Assembly (NCBI GenBank): GCA_003600225.1
Contig: QZFT01000089.1
Span: forward strand, 143,509 to 207,508
Source of the DNA: Pseudonocardiaceae bacterium YIM PH 21723
Lineage (GTDB): Bacteria; Actinomycetota; Actinomycetes; Mycobacteriales; Pseudonocardiaceae
Direction of reading: 5' to 3'
Length of the DNA stretch: 64,000 nt
Below, piece by piece: positions 1 through 8,969 of this stretch; position 1 is the stretch's first letter; each line of letters starts with the position of its first letter. The notes under the pieces were generated by a model. The model did not search any database. It was not told the DNA's origin and saw nothing but the letters and a program-made list of their open reading frames with translations. A program made the translations under genes and the position numbers.

Positions 1-1289
1 CCATCGACTGGGCTCGGCCGGACGGCCCGTCCTTCGATCTTGAGGTGACCCGGCGCAAGGCGACCCAGCCGAGCAAGGGCGTGTTGTTCTACGGCGAAGG
101 CGGCCCCGGTGGACCCAGCGCCACGGTGCTGAAGGAGAACTCCCATGGTGGCCCCCGGAGCGACTTCGACCTGATCGGGGTGAATGCCCGGGGCATGGGC
201 GGCGCCTACCCGATCCTCTGCCCCACGCCGAAGGGTCCGCAGAATGATCTTCCCTCTTCCCCGGAGGAATTGGCGAAGCTGAAGGCGGACAACGCCGCCT
301 ACGCCGCCGAGTGCCGGAAGCTCACCGGGCCGCTGTACGACCACCTGGACACGGCTAGCAATGCCCGCGACCTGGAGGCCGTCCGCGCGGCCCTGGGGGT
401 GCCGAAGATCTACTTCTACGGCCGGTCCTACGGCACCCTGCTCGGCCAGCAGTACGCCGAGCTGTTCCCGCAGCGGATCGAACGCATGGTGCTGGACTCG
501 ACCATGGACCACAGCGTGCCGGACGGCGCGGCGTTCGCCGCGGCGGAGGCGAGGGGCCTGGAGGTGCACTTCGACAACTTCGGCGAGTGGTGCGCCCAGA
601 CCGAGGAGTGCGCCCTGCACGGCCGGGATGTGCACGCCGTGCTGCGCGATGTGCAGAAACGAGCCGAGGCCGGTGAGATCAAGGATGTTTTCGGCGAGCC
701 GCTGAACGCCCTGACGGTGGACGCCCTGGCCTCCGAGGTCGTGTTCGACTGGAAGGGCGGGTCCAGGACGCTGAAAGAGCTGGCGGACGACGGGATCTCC
801 GGGTACGGGAACGAGTACATCTCCGCGTCCGAAACGCTGACCTCGGTGCTGTGCCAGGACTGGAACATGCAGCTGCGCGACTTCGCCGAGTACCAGGACC
901 TGGTGCACCGGGTCGCGCAGGCGGCGCCGATGACCCGGTTCAGCACGTTCCCCCGGTACGTACTGGCCTGTCAGGGCTGGCCGATCGCCAACATCAACCC
1001 GCCGAAACCCCTCCCCGGCAAGAGCACTGTGCCGGCACTGGTACTGAGCAGCCGCTACGACCTCGCGACCGTCCACCCGTGGGCACAGAACCTGAGCACC
1101 CAGGCCGGGTGGGGGCTGCTCACCTACGACGGCTCCCGGCACATCACCTACGAGGTGCCGTGCATGAAGGGCCACGCCGACCGGTTCCTGGCGACCGGTG
1201 AACTGCCCGCGCCGGGCACGGTCTGCGCACAACTGCAGGACCAGCGGCAAGAACCTCAGCGCGTACACACATTTACCTCCGAAGGATGA
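1..1289 (+). CDS. Secreted TAP-like alpha/beta hydrolase, array member 1 (5' end outside window)
   Basis: Probable serine peptidase or esterase of the tripeptidyl-aminopeptidase-like alpha/beta-hydrolase family. The reading frame is open from base 3 and the first residues (IDWARPDGPSFDLEVT) already align with the VPVDW...PDGP segment near the N-terminus of the next three genes, so the start and signal peptide lie upstream of the window and the GTG at 45 is not the real start. Visible landmarks are the oxyanion-type GGPGG loop, the nucleophile elbow GRSYGT, the acid in SSRYDLATVHPW and the histidine in GSRHITYE. The protein ends in a Gln/Arg-rich tail (QDQRQEPQR). It is followed after 69 bp by a close paralogue on the same strand. 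Substrate is unknown. Confidence 0.9.
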   Translation, partial: IDWARPDGPSFDLEVTRRKATQPSKGVLFYGEGGPGGPSATVLKENSHGGPRSDFDLIGVNARGMGGAYPILCPTPKGPQNDLPSSPEELAKLKADNAAYAAECRKLTGPLYDHLDTASNARDLEAVRAALGVPKIYFYGRSYGTLLGQQYAELFPQRIERMVLDSTMDHSVPDGAAFAAAEARGLEVHFDNFGEWCAQTEECALHGRDVHAVLRDVQKRAEAGEIKDVFGEPLNALTVDALASEVVFDWKGGSRTLKELADDGISGYGNEYISASETLTSVLCQDWNMQLRDFAEYQDLVHRVAQAAPMTRFSTFPRYVLACQGWPIANINPPKPLPGKSTVPALVLSSRYDLATVHPWAQNLSTQAGWGLLTYDGSRHITYEVPCMKGHADRFLATGELPAPGTVCAQLQDQRQEPQRVHTFTSEG

Positions 1290-1358
1290 CGACCGCGTAC
1301 ATCCCCCTGCACAAATCTGGACTGATACCGCGATTCCCTGCTCGCCGTAAGGAGATCC

Positions 1359-2780
1359 ATGAAGCGCGCTCTTGTCGTGTCCGCCTTATCCGCCGCATTA
1401 CTGGTTCCCGCTACTCCCGCGATCGCCGATTCCCTGACCTGGACGCCATGCGAGAAAGAGGCCGAGTGCACCACGGTCACCGTGCCGGTCGACTGGGCCA
1501 AGCCGGACGGTCCGACCCTTGATCTGACGGTGGCCCGGCACCGGACCACCGAGCCGAGCAAGGGCGTGATGGTCTATGGCGCAGGTGGTCCCGGCGGGGC
1601 CAGTGCGGAGACGGTCAAGTACATCGAGCAGAGCACCGCGGTGGGCTGGCGGCGCGACTACGACGTGATCGGGGTCAACGCCAGAGGCATGGATCGCCGG
1701 TACCCGATCACCTGTCCGGATGGCGGCGGCCCGCAGAACGACCTGCCGAACTCGCCGGAGACGCTGGCGAAACTGAACACGGACCACGCCACCTACGCCG
1801 CCGAGTGCCGGAGGCTCACCGGACCGCTGTACGACCACCTGGACACCGCCAGCAACGCCCGTGATCTGGACGCGGTCCGGGCGGCGCTGGGCCTGGAGAA
1901 GATCAGTTTCTACGGCGGCTCGTACGGCACCCTGCTCGGTCAGCAGTACGCCGAGCTGTTCCCGCAGCGGGTGCAGCGCATGGTGCTGGACTCCACCATG
2001 GACCACAGCCTGCCGGACGCCGCGGCCTTCGGCGCGACCGAGGCGAAGGGCATGGAGGAGCGCTTCGACCAGTTCGTCGACTGGTGTGACAAAACCGAGA
2101 GCTGCGCCCTGCATGGCCAGGACGTCAGGGCCACGGTCACCGAGCTGCAGAAGCGCACCGAGGCCGGTGAGCTCAAGGACTCCTCGGGTGCCCCGTTGAC
2201 CTCGTTGACGCTGGACTCCATGACCACCAGCGCCGCGTTCTCCCGGGACACCGGAGCCACCGCGTTGAAGAAGCTGACGGACACCGGTGTCGCCGAAGAG
2301 AAGAACACGCGGCTGTACGTCTCGGGCGGGCTGCACTCGGTGCTGTGCCAGGACTGGAACCTGCAGCTGCGGGACTACGCCGACTACCAGGAGTTCCGCA
2401 AGCGCGTGGAGCAGGCGGCCCCGATGACCCGGTTCAGCTCGTACGCCCAGCACCCGCTGTCCTGCCAGGGCTGGCCGGTGGCGAACACCAACCCGCCGAA
2501 ACCGTTCCCCGTCAAGGACACCGTGCCGACCCTGGTGCTGAACTCGCGCTACGACATCGCGACCGTCTACCCGTGGGCGGTGAACCTGACCGCGCAGACC
2601 GGCTGGGGCCTGGTCACCTACGCCGGCAGCAGGCACGTCACGTACTCCAGCATTCCGTGCATGCGCGAGCACACGGACAAGTACCTGGCGACCGGTGAAC
2701 TGCCCGCGGCGGGCACCGTCTGCGCCGAGATCCAGCAGCAGCAACAGGAAACACGGCCGGTCGAGGCCAGCTGGAACTGA
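1359..2780 (+). CDS. Secreted TAP-like alpha/beta hydrolase, array member 2
   Basis: Complete 473-residue exported hydrolase. The ATG at 1359 follows an AAGGAG ribosome-binding site and opens a Sec signal peptide (MKRALVVSAL..., cleavage likely after PAIA near residue 23). The catalytic triad can be placed: Ser188 in GGSYGT, Asp399 in NSRYDIATVYPW and His426 in GSRHVTYSS; GGPGG supplies the oxyanion loop. The family (Streptomyces tripeptidyl aminopeptidases and relatives, with a TAP-like C-terminal domain) removes short peptides or hydrolyses esters outside the cell. The end is Gln-rich (QQQQQETR). It is nearly identical in layout to its neighbours, which indicates tandem duplication. The true substrate cannot be read from sequence. 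Confidence 0.93.
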   Translation: MKRALVVSALSAALLVPATPAIADSLTWTPCEKEAECTTVTVPVDWAKPDGPTLDLTVARHRTTEPSKGVMVYGAGGPGGASAETVKYIEQSTAVGWRRDYDVIGVNARGMDRRYPITCPDGGGPQNDLPNSPETLAKLNTDHATYAAECRRLTGPLYDHLDTASNARDLDAVRAALGLEKISFYGGSYGTLLGQQYAELFPQRVQRMVLDSTMDHSLPDAAAFGATEAKGMEERFDQFVDWCDKTESCALHGQDVRATVTELQKRTEAGELKDSSGAPLTSLTLDSMTTSAAFSRDTGATALKKLTDTGVAEEKNTRLYVSGGLHSVLCQDWNLQLRDYADYQEFRKRVEQAAPMTRFSSYAQHPLSCQGWPVANTNPPKPFPVKDTVPTLVLNSRYDIATVYPWAVNLTAQTGWGLVTYAGSRHVTYSSIPCMREHTDKYLATGELPAAGTVCAEIQQQQQETRPVEASWN

Positions 2781-2802
2781 CAAAGGAATCTGGGGGATTT
2801 CG

Positions 2803-4131
2803 ATGAAACGAGCGGTGATCGCAGCGGCGCTACTGCTGCTCACCACGGCACCCGCCGCCCAGGCCGCACCGGGCTGGACGCCCTGCGGTCCGGGCGGCGG
2901 GGCCGAGTGCACGACGGTGACCGTGCCGGTCGACTGGTCCACAGTGGACGGTCCGTCGATCGATCTGACCGTGTCCCGGCGCAAGGCCACCGGGGACCGG
3001 CTCGGCGTGTTGTTCTTCGCACCCGGCGGGCCCGGCACCCCCGCCGCCGAGATCATCAAGGGCTTGCGTCCGGAGCAGGTTCCGGAGCTGCAGAAACACT
3101 TCGATCTGGTGGGGGTCACCGCACGCGGGCTGGATCCGCTGTACCCCGTCCGCTGCCCGCAGGTGGACGGCCCCGCGGTCGAGGTACCCGGGTCGAAGCA
3201 GGAGTTCGCCGACTACCGGCAGCGGGTCGCCGCCTTCGGCGCGGCGTGCCGGGAGATGACCGGGCCATTGTTCGACCACGTGGACAGCACCAGCGACACC
3301 CGGGATCTGGAGGCCGTCCGGAAAGTGCTGGGCGCGGAGAAGGTCAGCTTCTACAGCCTGTCCTACGGCACCCTGCTGAGCCAGCGGTACGCCGAACTCT
3401 TCCCGGACCGGGTGGAGCGCATCGCGCTGGATTCCGCGATGGACCACAGCATTCCGGACGCCTGGTCCTACATGGTCACCGAAGCCGTGGCGGCGGAGCA
3501 GGACTTCCACCGCTGGGCCGACTGGTGCCAGGCCACCGAGAGCTGCGCGTTGCACGGCCAGGATGTGTACGCGCTGCAACGGGAACTCCAGGCCAGGGCC
3601 GACCTGAAGGACAACGCCGGACAGCCCTTACGGCTGGACTACCTCACCGAACTGACCGGCGACAGCAAGACCTGGCCGGCCATGGCAGTGGCACTGAAAA
3701 GCCTGCGGGACACCGGGATCAGCACCGAGAAGAACCTGCCGCACGCGGTGCGGGGATTCAAGTACGCGATCCTGTGCCAGGACTGGAATTTCGCCATCCG
3801 CGACTACGCCGAACTGCGGGCGGCGGTCGACCGCCTACATCGGATCGCGCCGATGACCCGGCTGAACAGCAACGTGGATGATGTTCTGGGATGCCTTGGC
3901 TGGCCGGTGACGAACACCAATCCGCCGCACCGTCTGCCGGAGATGCCGAACGTGCAGGCGCGGATGTTCCACTCGAGGTACGACATGGAAGCGCCCTACA
4001 GCTGGGCCCAGCGGATCAGCGTGCAGAGCGGCTGGCCGTTGGTCACCTATCAGGGCGTTCAGCATGGGGTCTACGAAGTCCCGGGCATGGGCGAGCGGAT
4101 CGATCGGTTTCTGGTCACCGGAAACCCGTGA
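2803..4131 (+). CDS. Secreted TAP-like alpha/beta hydrolase, array member 3 (divergent)
   Basis: A 442-residue exported hydrolase. I chose the ATG at 2803 because it opens a signal peptide (MKRAVIAAALLLLTTAPAAQA); the frame can be extended upstream to 2695 only by overlapping the previous gene. It is the most divergent copy: the nucleophile elbow is SLSYGT instead of GGSYGT, the glycine loop is GGPGTP, the acid sits in HSRYDMEAPYSW and the histidine in GVQHGVYE. It also lacks the Gln-rich C-terminal tail of the other members. All triad positions are kept, so it should be active, possibly with altered specificity. Gap to the previous stop is 22 bp, consistent with an operon. Confidence 0.92.
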   Translation: MKRAVIAAALLLLTTAPAAQAAPGWTPCGPGGGAECTTVTVPVDWSTVDGPSIDLTVSRRKATGDRLGVLFFAPGGPGTPAAEIIKGLRPEQVPELQKHFDLVGVTARGLDPLYPVRCPQVDGPAVEVPGSKQEFADYRQRVAAFGAACREMTGPLFDHVDSTSDTRDLEAVRKVLGAEKVSFYSLSYGTLLSQRYAELFPDRVERIALDSAMDHSIPDAWSYMVTEAVAAEQDFHRWADWCQATESCALHGQDVYALQRELQARADLKDNAGQPLRLDYLTELTGDSKTWPAMAVALKSLRDTGISTEKNLPHAVRGFKYAILCQDWNFAIRDYAELRAAVDRLHRIAPMTRLNSNVDDVLGCLGWPVTNTNPPHRLPEMPNVQARMFHSRYDMEAPYSWAQRISVQSGWPLVTYQGVQHGVYEVPGMGERIDRFLVTGNP

Positions 4132-4162
4132 GCGCGCAGCGCCACCACGGGCAAGTAGGGGC

Positions 4163-5608
4163 ATGAGACGAACCCTGCTCGCTTCTGTCAGCACAGCAGC
4201 CCTGCTGTTGTCCGTGGTGGCGCCGGCGCATGCCGATCCGCTGACCTGGAAGCCCTGCTCCACCGGCTCCAAGGCCGAGTGCGCCACCCTCACCGTTCCG
4301 GTCGACTGGACGAAACCGGACGGCCCGGCGATCGACCTGGAGATCAGCCGCCGCACGGCCGACCCGGCCAAACGGCTCGGCGTGCTGGTCTACGGCGAGG
4401 GCGGCCCCGGCGGAACCAGCGCCCATTCGGTGCAGAGCAGTGCGATCTTCAGTGCTGCGGTCACCGAGAAGTTCGACGTCATCGGCGTCAATGCCCGGGG
4501 ATACGGCGACGGCTACCAGCTGAGCTGCCCCGACCAGGCCCCGGCGACCGGCCTGTTCACCTCCCAGGCGGACATGGACCGGTTCCGGGCCGCGACGAGC
4601 GCCTACGCCCAAGCCTGCCGGGAACAGACCGGGCCGCTCTTCGACCATGTGGACACCGTCGACAACGCCCGCGACCTGGACGCGGTCCGGGCCGCACTCG
4701 GCGAGCAGAAGATCAGCTTCTACGGCGGTTCCTACGGCACCCTGCTCGGCCAGCAGTACGCGGAACTGTTCCCGGGCAAGGTGGAACGCCTGGTCCTGGA
4801 CTCCACCATGGATCACAGCATCCCGGACTTCCGGACGTTCTCGGCCACCGAGGCCAAGGCCGCCGAGGAGCTCTTCGACCAGTTCGTCCAGTGGTGCGCC
4901 GCGACCGTCACCTGCGCCCTGCACGGCACGGACATCCGGGCCACCGTGACCGAACTGCAGAAGCGCGCCGACGCCGGCGAGCTCAAGGACAGCGCCGGCA
5001 AGCAGCTGACCCCGCTGAGCCTGGACTACCTGACCGCGGCGGCCAAGAGCGGCAAGCGGGCATGGCCGTCGGTGGCGAACGGCATCAAGACCCTGGACAC
5101 CACCGGAATCGCGCCGCTGCGGAACATCTCCGAGGGGACCAATGGCGGGTTCCACGGAGTCCTGTGCCGGGACTGGAACATGCAGATCCGCGACTTCGCC
5201 GACTTCCAGTCGATCACCGAGCACATCGGGCAGGTGGCCCCGATGACCCGGTTCAACAGCTATCCCCTCGCCGGCTTCGGGTGCCAGGGCTTCGTGAACA
5301 CCACCAACCCGCCGAAGGTGTTCGCCAAGAGCAGCCTGCCGACGCTGGTGATCAATGCCCGGCACGACTTCAAGACCGTGTACCCGTGGGCGACGAACCT
5401 GACCGGCCAGACCGGCTGGACGCTGCTCACCCATGACGGCGACGGACACGTGAAGTACTTCTCCAGCCCGTGCGTCAAGGCGGCGACCGACCGCTATCTG
5501 CTCACCGGCGAACTGCCGGCGGCGGGCACCCACTGCGCGGCGGAACAGGCACAGGGGCAACAGCAGGAGGAGCCGCTGTGGCCGGAGAAGCCGGAGCGCG
5601 TCTGGTAG
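4163..5608 (+). CDS. Secreted TAP-like alpha/beta hydrolase, array member 4
   Basis: A 481-residue exported hydrolase and last member of the array. The ATG at 4163 opens a signal peptide (MRRTLLASVSTAALLLSVVAPAHA); an upstream in-frame start at 4064 would overlap the previous gene by 68 bp and spoil the signal. Triad landmarks are GGSYGT, NARHDFKTVYPW (His-Asp instead of Tyr-Asp in the acid loop) and GDGHVKYF. The C-terminus is again Gln-rich (QAQGQQQEE). Same family and probable role as the preceding genes. A GC-rich hairpin 9 bp past the stop closes the transcription unit. Confidence 0.92.
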   Translation: MRRTLLASVSTAALLLSVVAPAHADPLTWKPCSTGSKAECATLTVPVDWTKPDGPAIDLEISRRTADPAKRLGVLVYGEGGPGGTSAHSVQSSAIFSAAVTEKFDVIGVNARGYGDGYQLSCPDQAPATGLFTSQADMDRFRAATSAYAQACREQTGPLFDHVDTVDNARDLDAVRAALGEQKISFYGGSYGTLLGQQYAELFPGKVERLVLDSTMDHSIPDFRTFSATEAKAAEELFDQFVQWCAATVTCALHGTDIRATVTELQKRADAGELKDSAGKQLTPLSLDYLTAAAKSGKRAWPSVANGIKTLDTTGIAPLRNISEGTNGGFHGVLCRDWNMQIRDFADFQSITEHIGQVAPMTRFNSYPLAGFGCQGFVNTTNPPKVFAKSSLPTLVINARHDFKTVYPWATNLTGQTGWTLLTHDGDGHVKYFSSPCVKAATDRYLLTGELPAAGTHCAAEQAQGQQQEEPLWPEKPERVW

Positions 5609-5616
5609 TCGGGAGT

Positions 5617-5647
5617 GGGGGCGGACAGCTGCGGGCGGTCCGCCCCC
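5617..5647. terminator. Convergent hairpin terminator
   Basis: Perfect 10-bp arms GGGGGCGGAC (5617-5626) and GTCCGCCCCC (5638-5647) with an 11-nt loop. It sits between the stop of the last hydrolase (plus) and the stop of the 53-residue gene (minus), so it can serve both. There is no long T-run, which is common in high-GC actinomycetes. Confidence 0.7.
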
Positions 5648-5653
5648 GATCCC

Positions 5654-5815
5654 TCAGCGACGACGTTTCGCGTTCGGATCCGGCAGATTCAACTCATGGA
5701 TGGCGATGCGCTGCCGGGGGCGCGGGGTGAGGTCTTCAGGTTGGATCGTGACCGGTTGCGTGTCCGACTCCGAGTAACCACCATCAGGCGATGGAGGACC
5801 ATCCTGTTCGGCCAT
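5654..5815 (-). CDS. Small acidic-to-basic 53-residue protein, unrecognised
   Basis: Candidate small gene. The ATG at 5815 is preceded by a strong ribosome-binding site (AAGGAG, about 8 nt upstream) and its stop at 5654 is 6 bp from a convergent terminator, so gene signals bracket it on both sides. The product has a polar, proline-rich N-terminal half (MAEQDGPPSPDGGYSESD) and a short C-terminal part ending in HELNLPDPNAKRRR. There is no signal peptide, no Cys and no membrane segment. The frame stays open upstream to 5878, but that start has a poorly spaced ribosome-binding site. I do not recognise a family; an architecture of leader plus short core raises a modified-peptide precursor as one possibility, but no modifying enzyme is adjacent. 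Confidence 0.55.
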   Translation of the reverse strand: MAEQDGPPSPDGGYSESDTQPVTIQPEDLTPRPRQRIAIHELNLPDPNAKRRR

Positions 5816-5882
5816 CTCACCTATCTCCTTTCCGCCATTGAGCGCACACCATGGTCTTACCACCGCATAGTCCGGCATATCC

Positions 5883-5910
5883 CTCGGTAGTTGTTAGGTT
5901 GACTACCGAG
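5883..5910. promoter_or_regulatory. Inverted repeat upstream of the 53-residue gene
   Basis: Arms CTCGGTAG (5883-5890) and CTACCGAG (5903-5910) with a 12-nt AT-rich spacer, about 70 bp upstream of the minus-strand start at 5815. The position fits an operator in that gene's promoter. The binding protein is unknown. Confidence 0.4.
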
Positions 5911-5955
5911 TGTGATATGGGGGTGACTTCTGGTACTCGTTGAAACCGCAATAGG

Positions 5956-5993
5956 TTTGACCCGGTCATCGAGGAGAGGATGACCGGGTCAAA
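5956..5993. other. Orphan 15-bp perfect hairpin in a 431-bp gene-free stretch
   Basis: Arms TTTGACCCGGTCATC (5956-5970) and its exact complement (5979-5993) enclose the loop GAGGAGAG. No gene ends immediately on either side, so it is not an obvious terminator. The loop resembles a Shine-Dalgarno sequence. The rest of 5816-6246 holds the promoter of the minus-strand 53-residue gene and the upstream region of the nuclease gene; I see no other convincing gene there. Confidence 0.5.
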
Positions 5994-6246
5994 TGCGGGT
6001 TCTTGCATGTGAGGAGTGTTCGCCGGAGGTTGCGGTTCCGGCGGACAGGAAGGGAACGCGGCGACCGCAAGATCATGACGTGGGTAGCCGAGCTTCTCAC
6101 CCGATTGTGCAAAAAACGCCGTTCACCTGCGGATATGACCCGTTACTCCAAGTGGTCCAGTCCACCCCTGGAACAGTCGGTGAACTTGTGCCGGAATTTC
6201 GCCGAAACCGACCACGACCGAACGCCCCGAGGGCTAGAACGGTCGC

Positions 6247-8031
6247 ATGCACTTACGCCACAGGCTGGCCGCGGCCACGCTGACCATCACGACGGTGCTG
6301 GTGACGGCCGGCCCGGTCACCGCGGCGCCCGGCCCCACCCACATCCGGGATATCCAGGGCACGGCACACCTTTCGCCGCTGAGCGGCTCGACCGTCACCG
6401 GCGTGCGCGGTGTGGTCACCGGGCTGAAGTCCACCGGATTCTGGATGCAGGACCCGGAACCGGACACCGACGACGCCACCGCCGAGGGCATCTTCGTGTT
6501 CACCGCGGACGCCCCGGAGGTGAACGTCGGCGACGAAGTCACGGTGGACGGGAAGGTCACCGAATACCGGTCCGGCGGAGCGAAGAGCGCGAACCTGACG
6601 GTCACCGAGATCAGCACGCCGGAGGTCACCACCCTCGGCACGCGTCCGCTGCCCGCGCCGGTCGTCATCGGCTCCGGCGGCCGGGTGCCGCCGAACGCGG
6701 TGATCAAGCGGAACGCCGGCGACGTGGAGACCAGCGGGGGCTTCGACCCGGCGGTGAACGGCATCGACTTCTGGGAGTCCCTGGAAGGCATGCTGGTCAC
6801 CCTGCCCAAGCCGGTGGCGGTGGGCCCGTACCAGGCCACCTACGGCGAGATCCCGGTGGTGAACGACGATCAGAACTCGGTCACCCGCAGCGCCCGCGGC
6901 GGCATCGTGTTGCAGCAGCACGACGGCAACCCGGAGATCATCACCCTGGCGGACAAGGAGAGGACGCCGAGCGGGGTCAACGTCGGTGACCACTTCTCCG
7001 GCCCGGCAACGGGAATCGTGGACTACATCGCCGGGCACTTCACCCTGCAACTGAGCTCGGCACTGTCCCGTGTGGACTCCGGCCTGCAGCGGGAATCCAC
7101 TGTGGACACCCCGGCCGGACAGCTGTCGGTGGCCACGTTCAACGTGGAGAACCTGGATCCGACCGACCCGCAGGTCAAGTTCGACAACCTCGGCGCGACC
7201 ATCGTGCGCAACCTGAAGTCGCCGGGAATCGTGACCCTGGAAGAGATCCAGGACAACAACGGCGCCACCAACGACGGCACGGTGGACGCGGATCGGACCT
7301 TCGGCGCACTGATCGACGCCATCACCAAGGCCGGCGGCCCGACGTACGCGTACACCCAGATCAACCCGGTCGACGGCCAGGACGGCGGCGAGCCGGGCGG
7401 CAACATCCGGGTCGGCTTCCTGTACCGCACCGACCTCGGCATCTCCCTCGCGAAGGGCACCGCGGGCGGCCCGACCGAGGCCGTCACCGTGACCCCGGGC
7501 GGCGGGCTCAGCGTGAACCCCGGCCGGATCGACCCGGGCAACGCGGCGTGGGCGGCCACCCGGAAGCCCCTCGTGGCCGAGTTCCTGTTCCAGGACAAGC
7601 CGGTCTTCGTGATCGCCAACCACTGGTCGTCCAAGGGCGGCGACGACCCGCTGATGGGGCGGAACCAGCCCGCGCGCCAGCCCTCCTCGGACAAGCGAAC
7701 CCGGCAGGCAGGCGTGGTCCGCGACTTCGTCCGGCAACTCCTGGCCGCCGATGAGCACGCGCGGATCGTGGTGGCCGGCGACCTGAACGACTTCGAGTAC
7801 TCCACGGCAGCCACCACCCTGGCGGGCGCGCCGCTCACCGACCTGCCGGCCACGCTGCCGGACGCCGAGCGGTACACCTACGTCTACCAGGGCAATTCGC
7901 AGGTGCTGGACCACATTCTGCTGTCCAAGTCGCTGGGTGCGGACTACGGCTACGACGTGGTGCACGTGAATTCGGAGTTCGCCGTACAGGACTCGGACCA
8001 CGACCCGCAGATCGTCCGGCTGAAGTTCTAG
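6247..8031 (+). CDS. Secreted endonuclease/exonuclease/phosphatase-family nuclease (ExeM-like)
   Basis: A 594-residue exported protein: signal peptide in residues 1-27 (MHLRHRLAAATLTITTVLVT...), then an OB-fold-like region (about 35-200, with VTGVRGVVTGLKSTGFWMQD as in ExeM-type extracellular nucleases), then an EEP catalytic domain from about residue 294. Catalytic signatures are NVENL, a metal-binding Glu in LEEIQDNNG, NHWSSKGGDDP, GDLNDFEYS (near 510) and the final SDHDPQ. Family members are Mg-dependent extracellular DNases or phosphodiesterases. The stop codon shares a CTAG tetranucleotide with the stop of the converging lipase gene. The ribosome-binding site is weak. Confidence 0.9.
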   Translation: MHLRHRLAAATLTITTVLVTAGPVTAAPGPTHIRDIQGTAHLSPLSGSTVTGVRGVVTGLKSTGFWMQDPEPDTDDATAEGIFVFTADAPEVNVGDEVTVDGKVTEYRSGGAKSANLTVTEISTPEVTTLGTRPLPAPVVIGSGGRVPPNAVIKRNAGDVETSGGFDPAVNGIDFWESLEGMLVTLPKPVAVGPYQATYGEIPVVNDDQNSVTRSARGGIVLQQHDGNPEIITLADKERTPSGVNVGDHFSGPATGIVDYIAGHFTLQLSSALSRVDSGLQRESTVDTPAGQLSVATFNVENLDPTDPQVKFDNLGATIVRNLKSPGIVTLEEIQDNNGATNDGTVDADRTFGALIDAITKAGGPTYAYTQINPVDGQDGGEPGGNIRVGFLYRTDLGISLAKGTAGGPTEAVTVTPGGGLSVNPGRIDPGNAAWAATRKPLVAEFLFQDKPVFVIANHWSSKGGDDPLMGRNQPARQPSSDKRTRQAGVVRDFVRQLLAADEHARIVVAGDLNDFEYSTAATTLAGAPLTDLPATLPDAERYTYVYQGNSQVLDHILLSKSLGADYGYDVVHVNSEFAVQDSDHDPQIVRLKF

Positions 8032-8894
8032 GGCAACAGGTACTGCGGCACGCAGGGGACCTTGACCGGGTGGTCGGCGTCCAGGGCGTTGAGCACGTAG
8101 CCGCCGACGCGGGGGTCGATCGCGGCCCCCGCGTGGCCGACGAGGTCGCCCGGACAGCCGTCCTGCAGCACGATGTTGTCCGCCCCGGCCAGGATCGCAC
8201 TGGAATGCGGCTGAATGCCCAGGTCGTAGATGGTGCGGATGGATGTGTACCGCACGCCGGGCATCGGCAGCCTGGCGGCGATCTTGGCCAGGAACGCCGA
8301 GCCCATGACGAGCTCGCCACAGGACTGGCAGGTGGCGCTCACCTTGGCCAGCCACGCCGGGGCGAAGGCCTTGGCGACCGCACGCAGGGTGCGCAGCTCG
8401 AAGGCGTTGGTGCCGCGCCACAGCGGGGTGAGGCCGACGTAATGGGTGATCTTGGCGGCGCCGCCCAGGTACTCCACCCAGTAACTGGGCATCAGCGAAC
8501 CCTCGGAGTGCCCGACGATGTCCACTGTGGACGCTCCGGTCTTCCGCAGCACCTCGTCCACGAACGTGCCCAGCTGCGCGGCGCTCTCCTCCACCGGCAG
8601 CAGCCCGCCTACTCCGGGCAGCTCCGGCTTCTGGCCGTAGTTCAACGCGAAGACGCAGTACCCGTGCTTCTTCAGCAGCGGGGACAGGGTGATCCAGTTG
8701 GTCGCCATGGTGGCGGTGATGCCGTGCACCAGCACGACCGGGCGCGGATGCTCGGCGCTGGGCTTGCAGTCCCAGTCGTTGGCACCCAGCGGCGACAGGT
8801 CGGGCAGCACGGTGGCCGATGCCGTGCCAGGAATCACGATCATGCTGGTCAGCAGCATGATCACCGGTAACAGAAAGCGTCTCACGCACCGCAC
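8028..8894 (-). CDS. Secreted lipase/esterase 1
   Basis: A 288-residue exported alpha/beta hydrolase of the actinobacterial lipase group. A GTG start opens a hydrophobic signal peptide (FLLPVIMLLTSMIVIPG...), with another GTG nine bases downstream as alternative. It shows the HG motif near the oxyanion hole (LVHGITATMATNW) and the nucleophile elbow GHSEGSLMP. Cys residues in CQSCGEL suggest disulfides outside the cell. It is a paralogue of the lipase at 9778-10713 and is separated from it only by a crotonase gene. Likely acts on extracellular acylglycerols or other esters. Confidence 0.88.
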   Translation of the reverse strand: MRCVRRFLLPVIMLLTSMIVIPGTASATVLPDLSPLGANDWDCKPSAEHPRPVVLVHGITATMATNWITLSPLLKKHGYCVFALNYGQKPELPGVGGLLPVEESAAQLGTFVDEVLRKTGASTVDIVGHSEGSLMPSYWVEYLGGAAKITHYVGLTPLWRGTNAFELRTLRAVAKAFAPAWLAKVSATCQSCGELVMGSAFLAKIAARLPMPGVRYTSIRTIYDLGIQPHSSAILAGADNIVLQDGCPGDLVGHAGAAIDPRVGGYVLNALDADHPVKVPCVPQYLLP

Positions 8895-8969
8895 AACGCG
8901 GAAGTATGCAAGACGCCACCACCGCCAGGCAGAACGGCCCGGATTCTTAGCCTCCTCTGACCTGGGGCC

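Noticed and set aside
5993..6283. Plus-strand frame beginning MRVLACEECSP upstream of the nuclease gene
   Set aside because: No ribosome-binding site, mixed codon use and overlap with the nuclease start; the region looks non-coding.
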